NCBI RefSeq assembly: GCF_035920365.1
Contig: NZ_CP109150.1
Span: 1,798,001-1,862,000 of the forward strand
DNA length: 64,000 nt
Reading direction: 5' to 3'
From: Micromonospora sp. NBC_01740
GTDB lineage: Bacteria; Actinomycetota; Actinomycetes; Mycobacteriales; Micromonosporaceae
Part shown: piece after piece, positions 24,250 to 33,800 of the stretch
Layout of the letters: every line of letters begins with the position of its first letter
Numbering within the stretch: position 1 is the first letter of the stretch
Program-made: the position numbers and the translations under genes
The notes under the pieces: model-generated
Seen by the model: only the letters and a program-made list of their open reading frames with translations
Databases searched by the model: none
What the model was told of the DNA's origin: nothing

Positions 24250-26346
24250 TCAGGCGCGGGCGAGGCGGTCGAGGATCCAGGCGTTGACGAACGCCTCCTC
24301 GCGCCAGGAGTCGTAACGGCCGCTGGGACCGCCGTGGCCGGCGCCCATCTCGGTCTTCAGCAGGTAGTCGCCCTGCGGGGCGACCGCCCGCAGCCGGGCG
24401 ATCCACTTCGCCGGCTCGTGGTAGAGCACCCGGGTGTCGTTGAGGCTGGTCACCGCGAGGATCGCCGGATAGTCCACCGCCCGCACGTTCTCGTACGGCG
24501 TGTAGGACTTCATGTAGGCGTAGACCTCCGGGTCGGCCAGCGGGTTGCCCCACTCCTCCCACTCGGTGACGGTCAGCGGCAGCGACGGGTCGAGGATCGA
24601 GGTGAGCGCGTCCACGAAGGGCACCTGCGCGACGATCCCGGCGAACGCGTCCGGGGCGATGTTGGCGACCGCCCCCATCAGCAGCCCGCCGGCCGAGGCG
24701 CCCCGGGCCACGAGCCGGTCGCTGGTCGTCCAGCCCGCCTTGACCAGGTGCCGGGCGCAGGCCACGAAGTCGGTGAACGTGTTCTTCTTGGCCAGCAGCT
24801 TGCCCTGGTCGTACCAGCTGCGGCCCAGCTCGCCGCCGCCCCGGGTGTGCGCGACGGCGAAGATGACGCCCCGGTCCAGCAGGGAGAGCCGGGCGACGGA
24901 GAACCACGGGTCCATGCTCGCCTCGTACGAGCCGTAGCCGTAGATCACGCAGGGGGCGGAGCCGTCCTTCGGCGTGCCGGCCCGGCAGACCAGCGAGACC
25001 GGCACCCGGGTCCCGTCGTCGGCGAGCGCCCAGTCGCGGTGCTGCTCGTAGTCGGCCGGGTCGTACGCCCGCCCGTCCGGCCCGGGCTTCACCGGCTTCT
25101 GCCGGCGCAGCACCATCTGCCGGGTGACCAGGTCGTAGTCGTAGACCGAGTCGGGGGTGACCAGCGAGGCGTAGCGGAGCCGGATCTGCCCGGTGCGGTA
25201 TTCCGGGTTGTCGTGCAGGCCGACGCTGTAGAGCGGCTCCGGGAAGTCGATGTCGAAGGCGTCGCCGCCGCCGACGGGCAGCACCCGCAGCCCGGTCAGC
25301 CCGTTGGTGCGCAGCGAGACGACCAGGTGGTCGGCGAAGGCGTCGACCGCCTCCAGTCGGGTGCCGGGCGAGTGCTCGATGAGCGGCACCCAGTCGCCGG
25401 GCGCGTCCGCCGACGTGTACGCCAGCGCGAAGTCCTCCGCGCCGTCGTTGTGCAGGATCAGGAAGCGGTGCCCGTGGTGCTCGACGGTGTATTCGACGCC
25501 CTGCCGCCGGGGCGCCACGGAGGCCGGCGCGCCGGTCGGGTTGCCGGCCGGGATCACCAGCACCTCGCTGGTGATCTTGCTGTGCACGTCGATGAGGACG
25601 AACCGCTCCGAGCGGCTCAGCTCCACGCCGACCCAGAACCGCTCGTCGTCCTCCTGGTAGACCACCACGTCCTCGGTGGACGCCGTGCCCAGGGTGTGCC
25701 GCCAGACCCGGTTGGGGCGCCACGTCTCGTCCACCGTCACGTAGAACAGCACGGAGGCGTCGGTGGACCAGGCGGTGCCGTAGAACGTGTCGGGCACCTC
25801 GTCGGGCAGCAGCTCGCCGGTGGACAGGTCCTTGACCCGCAGCGTGAACCGCTCGTCGCCGGAGAAGTCCGTGGAGTAGGCCAGCCACCGCCCGTCCGGG
25901 CTGACGTCGAACGCGCCGAGCGCGAAGAAGTCGTGCCCCTCGGCGAGCAGGTTGCCGTCGAGCAGCACCTCCTCGCCGTCGAGCGGCGCGCCGTCCGCGC
26001 TGACCGGCGGCTCGGTCTCGCCGTCCCGGACCGCCCGGCGGCACTGCACGCCGTACTGCTGGCCCTCGACCGTCCTGGTGTAGTACCAGTAGCCGCCCTT
26101 GCGGCCGGGCACCGACAGGTCGGTCTCCTGGGTGCGCCGGCGGATCTCCTCGAACAGGTCGGCGCGCAGCCCTTCGAGGTGCGCCGTCCGGGCCTCGGTG
26201 TACGCGTTCTCGGCGGTCAGGTAGGCGATCGTCTCCGGGTCGTCCTTGCCGGTGAGCCAGGCGTACTCGTCGACGACGGTGTCGCCGTGGTGGGTGCGCT
26301 CGCTGGGCACCCGCTTCGCCGTGGGCACGGGGGTCTCGGTGGTCAC
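24250..26346 (-). CDS. ptrB: Oligopeptidase B (S9A serine peptidase)
   Basis: A 698-residue prolyl-oligopeptidase-family enzyme that cuts small peptides after Lys or Arg in the cytoplasm. The N-terminal beta-propeller runs to about residue 410 and the C-terminal alpha/beta hydrolase carries the nucleophile in ARGASAGGLLMG, the family signature YGYGSYEASMDPWF, and the catalytic His in MGAGHGGPSGRYD near the end. Length matches bacterial oligopeptidase B (about 690-720). No signal peptide. It is a single gene convergent with the dehydratase. Confidence 0.94.
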   Translation of the reverse strand: MTTETPVPTAKRVPSERTHHGDTVVDEYAWLTGKDDPETIAYLTAENAYTEARTAHLEGLRADLFEEIRRRTQETDLSVPGRKGGYWYYTRTVEGQQYGVQCRRAVRDGETEPPVSADGAPLDGEEVLLDGNLLAEGHDFFALGAFDVSPDGRWLAYSTDFSGDERFTLRVKDLSTGELLPDEVPDTFYGTAWSTDASVLFYVTVDETWRPNRVWRHTLGTASTEDVVVYQEDDERFWVGVELSRSERFVLIDVHSKITSEVLVIPAGNPTGAPASVAPRRQGVEYTVEHHGHRFLILHNDGAEDFALAYTSADAPGDWVPLIEHSPGTRLEAVDAFADHLVVSLRTNGLTGLRVLPVGGGDAFDIDFPEPLYSVGLHDNPEYRTGQIRLRYASLVTPDSVYDYDLVTRQMVLRRQKPVKPGPDGRAYDPADYEQHRDWALADDGTRVPVSLVCRAGTPKDGSAPCVIYGYGSYEASMDPWFSVARLSLLDRGVIFAVAHTRGGGELGRSWYDQGKLLAKKNTFTDFVACARHLVKAGWTTSDRLVARGASAGGLLMGAVANIAPDAFAGIVAQVPFVDALTSILDPSLPLTVTEWEEWGNPLADPEVYAYMKSYTPYENVRAVDYPAILAVTSLNDTRVLYHEPAKWIARLRAVAPQGDYLLKTEMGAGHGGPSGRYDSWREEAFVNAWILDRLARA

Positions 26347-26412
26347 GGCGCCACGTTACCGGCCGCCCGCCGCCCGCCGCGCGGCCTCGTCGGCGACCCG
26401 CCGCCCCATCTT

Positions 26413-26428
26413 TCGAACATGTGTACGA
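26413..26428. promoter_or_regulatory. LexA-like SOS box overlapping -10 region
   Basis: TCGAACATGTGTACGA matches the actinobacterial SOS consensus TCGAAC-N4-GTTCGA with a single mismatch. It overlaps TACGAT (26424-26429), a good -10, whose predicted start of transcription falls at about the ATG at 26437. Repressor binding here would block RNA polymerase. Confidence 0.5.
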
Positions 26429-26436
26429 TGGCCGGC

Positions 26437-27786
26437 ATGGCGGCTGCAGCGAGTTCCACCGACCGGCCCGGAGCCCTCGACATCACGCGGCGGTTGACGG
26501 AGATCTGCGGCCCGCCGTTCGCCCGCTTCGCCGGCCCCGCCGACGAGGTGGCCGGCTGCCCGGCCCGCTGGGTGGCCGTCCCGGGCGGCACGCGCGCGGC
26601 GGCGGAGGTGCTGCGGCTCGCCGCCCGGCACGACCTGACGGTGGTGCCGCGCGGCGCCGGCACGAAGATCGACTGGGGTGCCGCCCCCGACCGGGTGGAC
26701 ATCATGCTCGACACCGGCCGGCTCGCCGGGATCGGGCACGAGCCGGTCGGCGCGCCCACGACCGAGGTCGGGGCGGGCACCCCGCTGCGCGCGGTGCAGG
26801 CCACTCTGGACCGCACCGGGCAGCGCCTGGCGCTCGACGCCCCCTCGCCCGGGGCCACCCTCGGCGGCGTGCTCGCCGCCGGCGAGGCGGGACCGCTGCG
26901 GCACCGCCACGGCAGCCCCTGCGACCAGCTCGTCCGGGTGCGCTACCTCGACGGTGACGGCGAGCTCGTCGACGCCGGGGGCGGCGTGGCCGGGCTGGAG
27001 CTGGCCCGGCTGCTCTGCGGCTCGCAGGGGGCGCTCGGCGTGCTGGTCTCCGCGACCCTGCGGGTGCAGGCCGTCCCGGCCGGCCGGATCTGGGTCAGCC
27101 GACCGGTGTGGACCCCGCTGGAGGTGCACGACCTGGTCCGCACCGTGCTCGCCGCGCGCCTCGACCCGGCGGCGGTCGAGCTGGACCTGCCGGCCGGCGC
27201 GGGACCCCGGCCGCGCCAGGGCAGCCGGGCCGCCGCGATGGCCGCGCACCCGTCCATGGCGGGGCGCGCCGGCGGCGGCCCGGCCGGCGCCGGTCGGCTG
27301 GTGGTGTTGCTGGAGGGCGGCCCGGCCGATGTCGCCGAGCGCGCAGACCGGCTCGTCGCGCTCCTCGGCCCGGGCGCGGGCGCCAGCCACGCCGCGCCCG
27401 AGTGGTGGCGGCGCTATCCGTTCGGCCCGGGCGACACGGCGCTGCGCATCGAGGTGCCGATCGCCGACCTGCACGCCGCCGTCTACGCGCTGCGGGACGC
27501 CGCCGGCGGCCCCGTCCCGGTGCGCGGCTCCGCCGGCCTCGGCGTGGTGCACGCGGCCCTGCCCGCTGCCATGTCCCCCGACCGGGTGGCGTCGATCCTG
27601 GCCGCCGTCCGGGGCGTGCTCCTCGCCCGGCAGGGCCGGTGCGTGGTGGTCTCCGCGCCGGCGGCCGTCCGGCGGGCCGTCGACCTGTGGGGCGAGCTGG
27701 CCGGGCTGGCCCGACTGCGCGCGGCCAAGGAGCACCTCGATCCCCACCGCCGCCTCGCCCCGGGCCGCCTCCCGGGCGGCCTCTGA
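26437..27786 (+). CDS. FAD-binding oxidoreductase, GlcE-like
   Basis: A 449-residue FAD-linked oxidase of the PCMH fold, like GlcE subunits of glycolate oxidase. Residues about 45-220 bind FAD: VPRGAGTKIDWG, then PSPGATLGGVLAAGEAGPLRHRHGSPCDQLVRVR. The C-terminal part is smaller than in GlcD and ends in the usual LKEHLDP-like segment (AAKEHLDPHRRLAPG). I chose ATG 26437, seven bases from a -10; earlier ATGs at 26419 and 26428 fall inside the promoter. GlcD and GlcF are not present here, so it may act alone. A LexA-like box hints at DNA-damage control. Confidence 0.82.
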   Translation: MAAAASSTDRPGALDITRRLTEICGPPFARFAGPADEVAGCPARWVAVPGGTRAAAEVLRLAARHDLTVVPRGAGTKIDWGAAPDRVDIMLDTGRLAGIGHEPVGAPTTEVGAGTPLRAVQATLDRTGQRLALDAPSPGATLGGVLAAGEAGPLRHRHGSPCDQLVRVRYLDGDGELVDAGGGVAGLELARLLCGSQGALGVLVSATLRVQAVPAGRIWVSRPVWTPLEVHDLVRTVLAARLDPAAVELDLPAGAGPRPRQGSRAAAMAAHPSMAGRAGGGPAGAGRLVVLLEGGPADVAERADRLVALLGPGAGASHAAPEWWRRYPFGPGDTALRIEVPIADLHAAVYALRDAAGGPVPVRGSAGLGVVHAALPAAMSPDRVASILAAVRGVLLARQGRCVVVSAPAAVRRAVDLWGELAGLARLRAAKEHLDPHRRLAPGRLPGGL

Positions 27787-27850
27787 CCACTCCGGCCAGC
27801 TCCCGGCGCGAGCGGGGCGGGACGGCGGCGCGGCCGGGGTCGCGCGCGGC

Positions 27851-28282
27851 TCAGTCCAACCACCATCGGTGCAGGTCGGCGCCGACCGGCGTGAAACGGC
27901 TCGCGGCCACGACCACCGCGCCGACGGTCAGGGCGAGCAGCACCCGCCACGTGCGGCGGGACATGGCCGACCGGTCCCGGGCCAGCAGGACCACGGCGTG
28001 GACCGCCAGCAGCGGCCCGGCAACCAGGCCGGCGAGGTAGAGCAGCGACACCGCGCCGTACAGCCAGGTGAGGGGGTTCGCTCCGCTCAGGCCGAACGGC
28101 ACCAGGTCCTTCGGGTCGTACGCCCCGCTGCGCATCTCCTCGGGGCCGACCCCGGCGGCGGCCATCCGGCCGACCCAGAGCGCGAGGACGACGACGAAGG
28201 CGGCGGTGAGCGCCGACTGGGCGGCGAGGACGCTGCGCAGCAGCGGCGGCCGCTCGGCAGATGCATGGACGGTGCTCGACAT
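27851..28282 (-). CDS. Hypothetical membrane protein
   Basis: A 143-residue protein with three predicted membrane helices: VLAAQSALTAAFVVVLALWV, GAVSLLYLAGLVAGPLLAVH and VLLALTVGAVVVAAS, plus a loop with DPKDLVPFGLSG. No family recognised. It ends with the motif RFTPVGADLHRWWLD. Standalone gene with ATG start; the 161 bases between it and the next gene hold nothing clear. Confidence 0.7.
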   Translation of the reverse strand: MSSTVHASAERPPLLRSVLAAQSALTAAFVVVLALWVGRMAAAGVGPEEMRSGAYDPKDLVPFGLSGANPLTWLYGAVSLLYLAGLVAGPLLAVHAVVLLARDRSAMSRRTWRVLLALTVGAVVVAASRFTPVGADLHRWWLD

Positions 28283-28443
28283 GCGGTCAACCTAGCGAAC
28301 TCCTCCGGCGGCGTCGGCCGGTCCGCCTGCTCGACCGGCCGTCCGTACCGGTGCCCACCGCCGCGATCGCCCGGCCCGATGGCGGCGTGCCGGCCCGTTG
28401 ACGCCGTACGTGCCGCGACCCGTGCCGGCCCGGCGACCGCTGC

Positions 28444-30519
28444 TCAGGTCGCGTCGTTGCGGAGCACCAGAATGGCGATGTCGTCGCGGGGCGCCTCGGC
28501 CGAGAAGCCGATCGCCGTCGAGCGGAGCCGGGCCGCGATCACGTCGGCCGGGTAGCCGGCCAGCGGGGCGGCGGCGTCACGCAGCCGCTCGGTGCCGAAC
28601 AGCTCCCGGCCGCGCCGCCGCTCGGTGACACCGTCGGTGTAGAAGACCAGCGAGTCCCCCGGGGCGAGCGGCACCTCGGCCGTCGGGGAGGCGATCGAGT
28701 CGAGCAGGCCGAGCGCGGTGCCGCCGATGCCGACGAAACGCGCCCCGCCGCCGGCGGGCAGCAGCACCGGCCGGTCGTGGCCGGCGAGGTGCAGGGAGAC
28801 GTCGAGCCGGTCGCCGTCGCCGGGGCCGACCGCCGCCAGGGCCAACGTGCAGTAGCGCCCGCCGCCCCGCTCGAGCAGCGTCTCGTTGACCCGGGCCAGC
28901 GCCTCCGGCAGCGGCTTGCCGTCGCCCACCAGCACCCGGATGACGTCGCGGACCAGGCCGGTGACCGTCGCCGCCTGCACCCCCTTGCCCGAGACGTCGC
29001 CGATCACCACCAGCCAGCGGCCGTCCGGCAGGGGCACCACGTCGTAGAAGTCGCCGCCGACGTCGACGTCACCGCCGGTCGGGACGTACTCGGCGGCGAA
29101 GCCGATGCTCTCGACCACGGGAAGCACCGGCGGCAGCAGCGACTGCTGGAGGGTGTGCGCGACGCGCCGGCGCTCGGCGTGGATCCGGGCGTTCTCGATC
29201 GCCAGCGCCGACCGCCGGGCGACGTCCTCCAGCACGGCGACCTCGTCCGGGTCGTGCCGGTGTCGCTGGTGCCGGCCGACGGCCAGGGTGCCCAGCCGCT
29301 GACCCCGCGCGATCAACGGGACGGCGAAGCCCTCCATCGGCGCGCCGAGTGGCACCTGGGTGCCGTTGCGGGACGCCTCGCGCAGCCGGGCCTGGACCGA
29401 GTCCGGGCCGGTCTCCGCGAGCACCTGGTGCAGCTGGGGCAGCACCGACTCGTCGGCGTGGCTGGCCGCCGCGAGGCGGAGCCGGCCCCACTCGTCGGTC
29501 GTGTGGACCGCGCACCACTGCCCGAGCCGGGGCACCACGAGCTGGGGGACGAGCGCCATGGTCAACTCGACGTCCAGCGACTGCGCGAGCAGCTCGCTAG
29601 CCTCGGCGAGGAAGGTCAGCCAGGCCTGCCGGCGGACGTCCGCCCGGCGCAGCCGGTCGTTCTCCAGGTGCAGCGAGAGCCGCTCGGCCATCAGCACGGC
29701 CAGCGGTCGCGCGTACGCCGACGGTGCCGCGTCCAGCACCAGTTCACCGGTGTACGGCCGGTGCACGGCCAGCGCCACCCGGAGCAGCTCGTTGCCGGGC
29801 CGGGGCTGGCGGCCGTACCGGGCCAGCACCTGGGTGCCCTGCCCGTCCCCCCGGTCCAGCCGCACGACCCCGCCCGCCGCGCCGACCATCTCCGCCACCC
29901 GGGTGAGCAGGCTGGTCGCGAAGTCGGGCAGCGGATCCTCGGCGTACGGGTCGGGGGTGGTCTGCATCAGCTCGCTCATGGCCCCGGCGCTCGGCGCGGA
30001 GCTCTCCGGGGTCGCCGGTGCGCCGCCTCCGGCGGTCGCCGCGGCGGGTACCCGCGCGTGCCGGGTGCCCGTGGCCGGGCCGGGCAGGTCCAGCCGGAAC
30101 CACACCCCCTTGCCGGTGGGCAGGTAGGTGGTGCCCCAGCGGCTGGCGAAGTGGTCGACCAGCAGCAGCCCCCGGCCGCGCTCGGAGACCTCGTCGATGT
30201 CGGTGGCGTCGTTGCGGACCCCGACGGTCAGCTCCTCCACCGGGCCGGCGGCGAAATCGGACACGGTGACGGTGATCCCGACCGGGTCGGCGACCACCTC
30301 GACGTCCAGTTCGGTGCGGGCGTGCTCCACCGCGTTGGTGGAGAGTTCGGTGGTGAGCAGCATGGCCTCGTTGGCCAGTTGGTCCAGGTGGGCCTCGGTG
30401 AGGACGGACCGCACGAGGGCCCGAGCCGCGGCCGGCGTACGCCGGTCTGCGGGGAGCCGGACGCGCCGGACGTGCTCGTCTCGGCCCCCGGTCGCCGCGG
30501 GCCCCGCCTCCGCTGACAC
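28444..30519 (-). CDS. ATPase-GAF-SpoIIE phosphatase
   Basis: About 691 residues. An RsbW-like HATPase lies at the N-terminus (NEAMLLTTELSTNAVEHA, VSDFAAGPVEE, SERGRGLLLVDHF), a GAF domain sits in the middle, and a PP2C/SpoIIE domain at the C-terminus (VDVGGDFYDVVPL, VIGDVSGKGVQAATVTGLVR, VFYTDGVTERR, RDDIAILVLR). This is a bifunctional partner-switching regulator common in streptomycetes: it can phosphorylate an antagonist and dephosphorylate it on a signal to the GAF domain. Start uncertain: GTG 30519 has GGAGG eight bases upstream; an in-frame TTG at 30555 exists. Confidence 0.88.
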   Translation of the reverse strand: MSAEAGPAATGGRDEHVRRVRLPADRRTPAAARALVRSVLTEAHLDQLANEAMLLTTELSTNAVEHARTELDVEVVADPVGITVTVSDFAAGPVEELTVGVRNDATDIDEVSERGRGLLLVDHFASRWGTTYLPTGKGVWFRLDLPGPATGTRHARVPAAATAGGGAPATPESSAPSAGAMSELMQTTPDPYAEDPLPDFATSLLTRVAEMVGAAGGVVRLDRGDGQGTQVLARYGRQPRPGNELLRVALAVHRPYTGELVLDAAPSAYARPLAVLMAERLSLHLENDRLRRADVRRQAWLTFLAEASELLAQSLDVELTMALVPQLVVPRLGQWCAVHTTDEWGRLRLAAASHADESVLPQLHQVLAETGPDSVQARLREASRNGTQVPLGAPMEGFAVPLIARGQRLGTLAVGRHQRHRHDPDEVAVLEDVARRSALAIENARIHAERRRVAHTLQQSLLPPVLPVVESIGFAAEYVPTGGDVDVGGDFYDVVPLPDGRWLVVIGDVSGKGVQAATVTGLVRDVIRVLVGDGKPLPEALARVNETLLERGGGRYCTLALAAVGPGDGDRLDVSLHLAGHDRPVLLPAGGGARFVGIGGTALGLLDSIASPTAEVPLAPGDSLVFYTDGVTERRRGRELFGTERLRDAAAPLAGYPADVIAARLRSTAIGFSAEAPRDDIAILVLRNDAT

Positions 30520-30601
30520 CCCCGTATCCTCCACCGCCACCCGTGCGGGTGCCAAGCCGATCCCCGTACGCGCGCCCCCCGCCCCCGCCTCCCGCCTCGT
30601 C

Positions 30602-30670
30602 GATCATGCACTTGTGGTGGGCGATCGATGACGTTCGACCCGATTCGTCAGGCCCCACAACTGCATGATC
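30602..30670. repeat. Imperfect palindromic repeat (REP-like)
   Basis: Arms 30602-30617 (GATCATGCACTTGTGG) and 30655-30670 are inverted copies with one mismatch, 37 bases apart. It is in the divergent gap upstream of the phosphatase gene and the poly-HAMP kinase. The GATCATGC ends differ from, but resemble in style, the GATCTTGG elements elsewhere in the window. Confidence 0.6.
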
Positions 30671-30690
30671 GGCCCCTCGGGCGGGGCCCG

Positions 30691-30739
30691 GCGGGGCGGG
30701 GGCGGTGGGGGTGGGGGCGGTGGGGGTGGGGCGGGTCGG
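30691..30739 (+). promoter_or_regulatory. G-rich tract with G-quadruplex potential upstream of poly-HAMP kinase
   Basis: The plus strand has at least six runs of three to five G separated by one to four bases. Four consecutive runs suffice for a G-quadruplex. It lies 45-90 bases upstream of the kinase start region, in the 309-base gap 30520-30828, which also holds a REP-like dyad at 30602-30670 and a -10-like CACAAT at 30772-30777. Confidence 0.5.
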
Positions 30740-30828
30740 GCGCGTGGACGTGGCGCGGACGAGGCCACGGGCACAATGGGGGCATGGCCGGTGTCGGCAG
30801 GAGCCGGTGGCCCCGAGCTGAGCGAGGA

Positions 30829-33800
30829 ATGATGACCACGAAACAGTCGGCGACCGTGGACCAGTCCGCGCCCGACCACGAGGCGCTCCTCGGCGAGCTG
30901 ACCGAGGCGCTGCGGCGGGTGCGCGGGGGCGACCTGAAGGTGCGGCTGCCCCGCCGGGCCGGCCGCGCCGGTGAGGTCGCGGACGCCTTCAACGAGGTCG
31001 TGTCGCTCCAGGAGCAGCAGTACCTCGACCTGCGGCGGATCAGCCGGATCGTCGGCCGGGACGGCCGGCTCACCGAGCGCCTGGACGACGAGGGGCTGGA
31101 CGGCTCCTGGGCGGAGGGGCAGCGGGCGGTCAACTCGCTGATCGACGACCTGGGCCGGCCGACCACCGAGATCGCCCGGGTCATCGTCGCGGTCGCCGAC
31201 GGCGACCTCTCCCAGCACATGGCCCTGGAGATCGACGGCCGGCCGCTGCGCGGTGAGTACCTGCGCATCGGCCGCACGGTCAACACGATGGTCGACCAGC
31301 TCTCGTCCTTCTCGAACGAGGTCACCCGGGTCGCCCGTGAGGTGGGCACCGAGGGCAAGCTCGGCGGCCAGGCCGACGTGCGCGGCGTAGCCGGCACCTG
31401 GAAGGACCTCACCGACTCGGTGAACACCATGGCGTCGAACCTGACCGGCCAGGTGCGGTCGATCTCCCAGGTGGCGACGGCGGTGGCCAAGGGCGACCTG
31501 TCGCAGAAGATCACGGTCAGCGCGCGCGGCGAGGTCGCCGAGCTGGCCGACACGATGAACTACCTCACCGACACCCTGCGGCTCTTCGCCGAGCAGGTGA
31601 CCCGGGTGGCCCGCGAGGTGGGCACCGAGGGCAAGCTCGGCGGGCAGGCCGACGTGCCGAACGTGGCCGGCACGTGGAAGGACCTGACCGACAGCGTCAA
31701 CTCGATGGCGTCGAACCTGACCGCCCAGGTCCGCAACATCGCCCAGGTCTCCACGGCGGTGGCCCGGGGCGACCTGTCGCAGAAGATCACCGTGGCGGCG
31801 CAGGGCGAGATCCTGGAGCTGAAGGACACCGTCAACACGATGGTGGACCAGCTGTCGTCGTTCGCCGACGAGGTCACGCGCGTCGCGCGCGAGGTGGGCA
31901 TCGAGGGCAAGCTGGGCGGCCAGGCCCAGGTGCGCGGCGTCTCCGGCACCTGGCGCGACCTCACCGAGAACGTCAACCAGCTCGCCGGCAACCTGACCAG
32001 CCAGGTCCGCAACATCTCCCAGGTCTCCACCGCCGTGGCGAAGGGTGACCTGTCGCAGAAGATCACGGTCGACGCGCAGGGCGAGATCCTGGAGCTGAAG
32101 AACACCGTCAACACGATGGTGGACCAGCTGTCGTCGTTCGCCGACGAGGTCACGCGCGTCGCGCGCGAGGTGGGCACGGAGGGCAAGCTGGGCGGTCAGG
32201 CCCAGGTGAAGGGCGTCTCGGGTACGTGGCGGGACCTGACCGACAACGTGAACTCGATGGCGTCGAACCTGACGTCGCAGGTGCGCAACATCGCCTCGGT
32301 CACCACGGCCGTGGCGAAGGGCGACCTGTCGCAGAAGATCACCGTGGACGCCCGGGGCGAGATCCTGGAGCTGAAGTCGACGGTGAACACGATGGTGGAC
32401 CAGCTGTCGTCGTTCGCCGACGAGGTGACGCGGGTGGCCCGCGAGGTGGGCACGGAGGGCAAGCTGGGCGGCCAGGCCCAGGTGCGGGGCGTCGCCGGCA
32501 CCTGGCGGGACCTGACCGACAACGTGAACTCGATGGCCTCCAACCTCACCGCCCAGGTGCGGAACATCGCCCAGGTCTCCACCGCCGTGGCGAAGGGCGA
32601 CCTGTCGCAGAAGATCACCGTGGACGCCCGGGGCGAGATCCTGGAGCTGAAGTCGACGGTCAACACGATGGTGGACCAGCTGTCGTCGTTCGCCGACGAG
32701 GTGACGCGCGTCGCGCGCGAGGTGGGCACGGAGGGCAAGCTCGGCGGCCAGGCCCAGGTCAAGGGCGTCTCGGGTACGTGGCGGGACCTGACCGACAACG
32801 TGAACTCGATGGCGTCGAACCTGACGTCGCAGGTGCGCAACATCGCCTCGGTCACCACGGCCGTGGCGAAGGGCGACCTGTCGCAGAAGATCACGGTCGA
32901 CGCCCAGGGCGAGATCCTGGAGCTGAAGTCGACGGTCAACACGATGGTGGACCAGCTGTCGTCGTTCGCCGACGAGGTCACCCGGGTCGCGCGCGAGGTG
33001 GGCAGCGAGGGCAAGCTCGGCGGTCAGGCCCAGGTCAAGGGCGTCTCCGGCACGTGGCGCGACCTCACCGAGAACGTCAACCAGCTCGCTTTGACCCTCA
33101 CCACCCAGCTGCGCGCCATCGCGCAGGTCTCCACCTCGGTGACCCGGGGCGACCTGACCCAGCGGATCGCGGTCAAGGCGCAGGGCGAGGTCGCCGAGTT
33201 GAAGGACAACATCAACCAGATGATCGTCACCCTCCGGGAGACGACCAAGAAGAACGCCGAGCAGGGCTGGCTCGACTCGAACCTGGCCCGGATCGGCGGC
33301 CTCCTCCAGGGGCAGCGCGACCTCGGCGAGGTCTGCCGCATGATCATGATGGAGGTGACCCCGCTGGTCGACGCGCAGCTCGGCGCGTTCTTCCTGGCGG
33401 ACACGTCCGAGGGCGTGATGCGGCTGCGGTTGACCGCCTCCTACGGCTACGTCGCCCGGGGGCACGAGGTCACCTTCGGCCCCGGCGAGGGGCTGGTCGG
33501 GCAGGCCGCCCTGTCCCGCCGCACCATCCGGATGGGTGGGGCGCCGGACGGCAAGCTGATGCTCCGCTCCGGGCTCGCCGATACCCCGCCGGCCGACCTG
33601 GTCGTACTGCCCGTGCTCTTCGAGGGCGAGCTGCTCGGGGTCATCGAGTTCGCCAGCGTGGCGGCCTTCTCCGAGCTGCACCTGTCGTTCCTGGAGCGGC
33701 TCGTGCTCACCACCGGCGTCGCCGTCAACACCATCCAGGCCAACCGGCGTACGGAGGAACTGCTCGCGCAGTCGCAGCGGCTCGCCCACGAGATGCAGGA

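Noticed and set aside
24334..26430. Plus-strand open frame joined to the GlcE-like gene
   Set aside because: The first 700 codons are antisense to oligopeptidase B, which has perfect family motifs; only the last part from 26437 is real.
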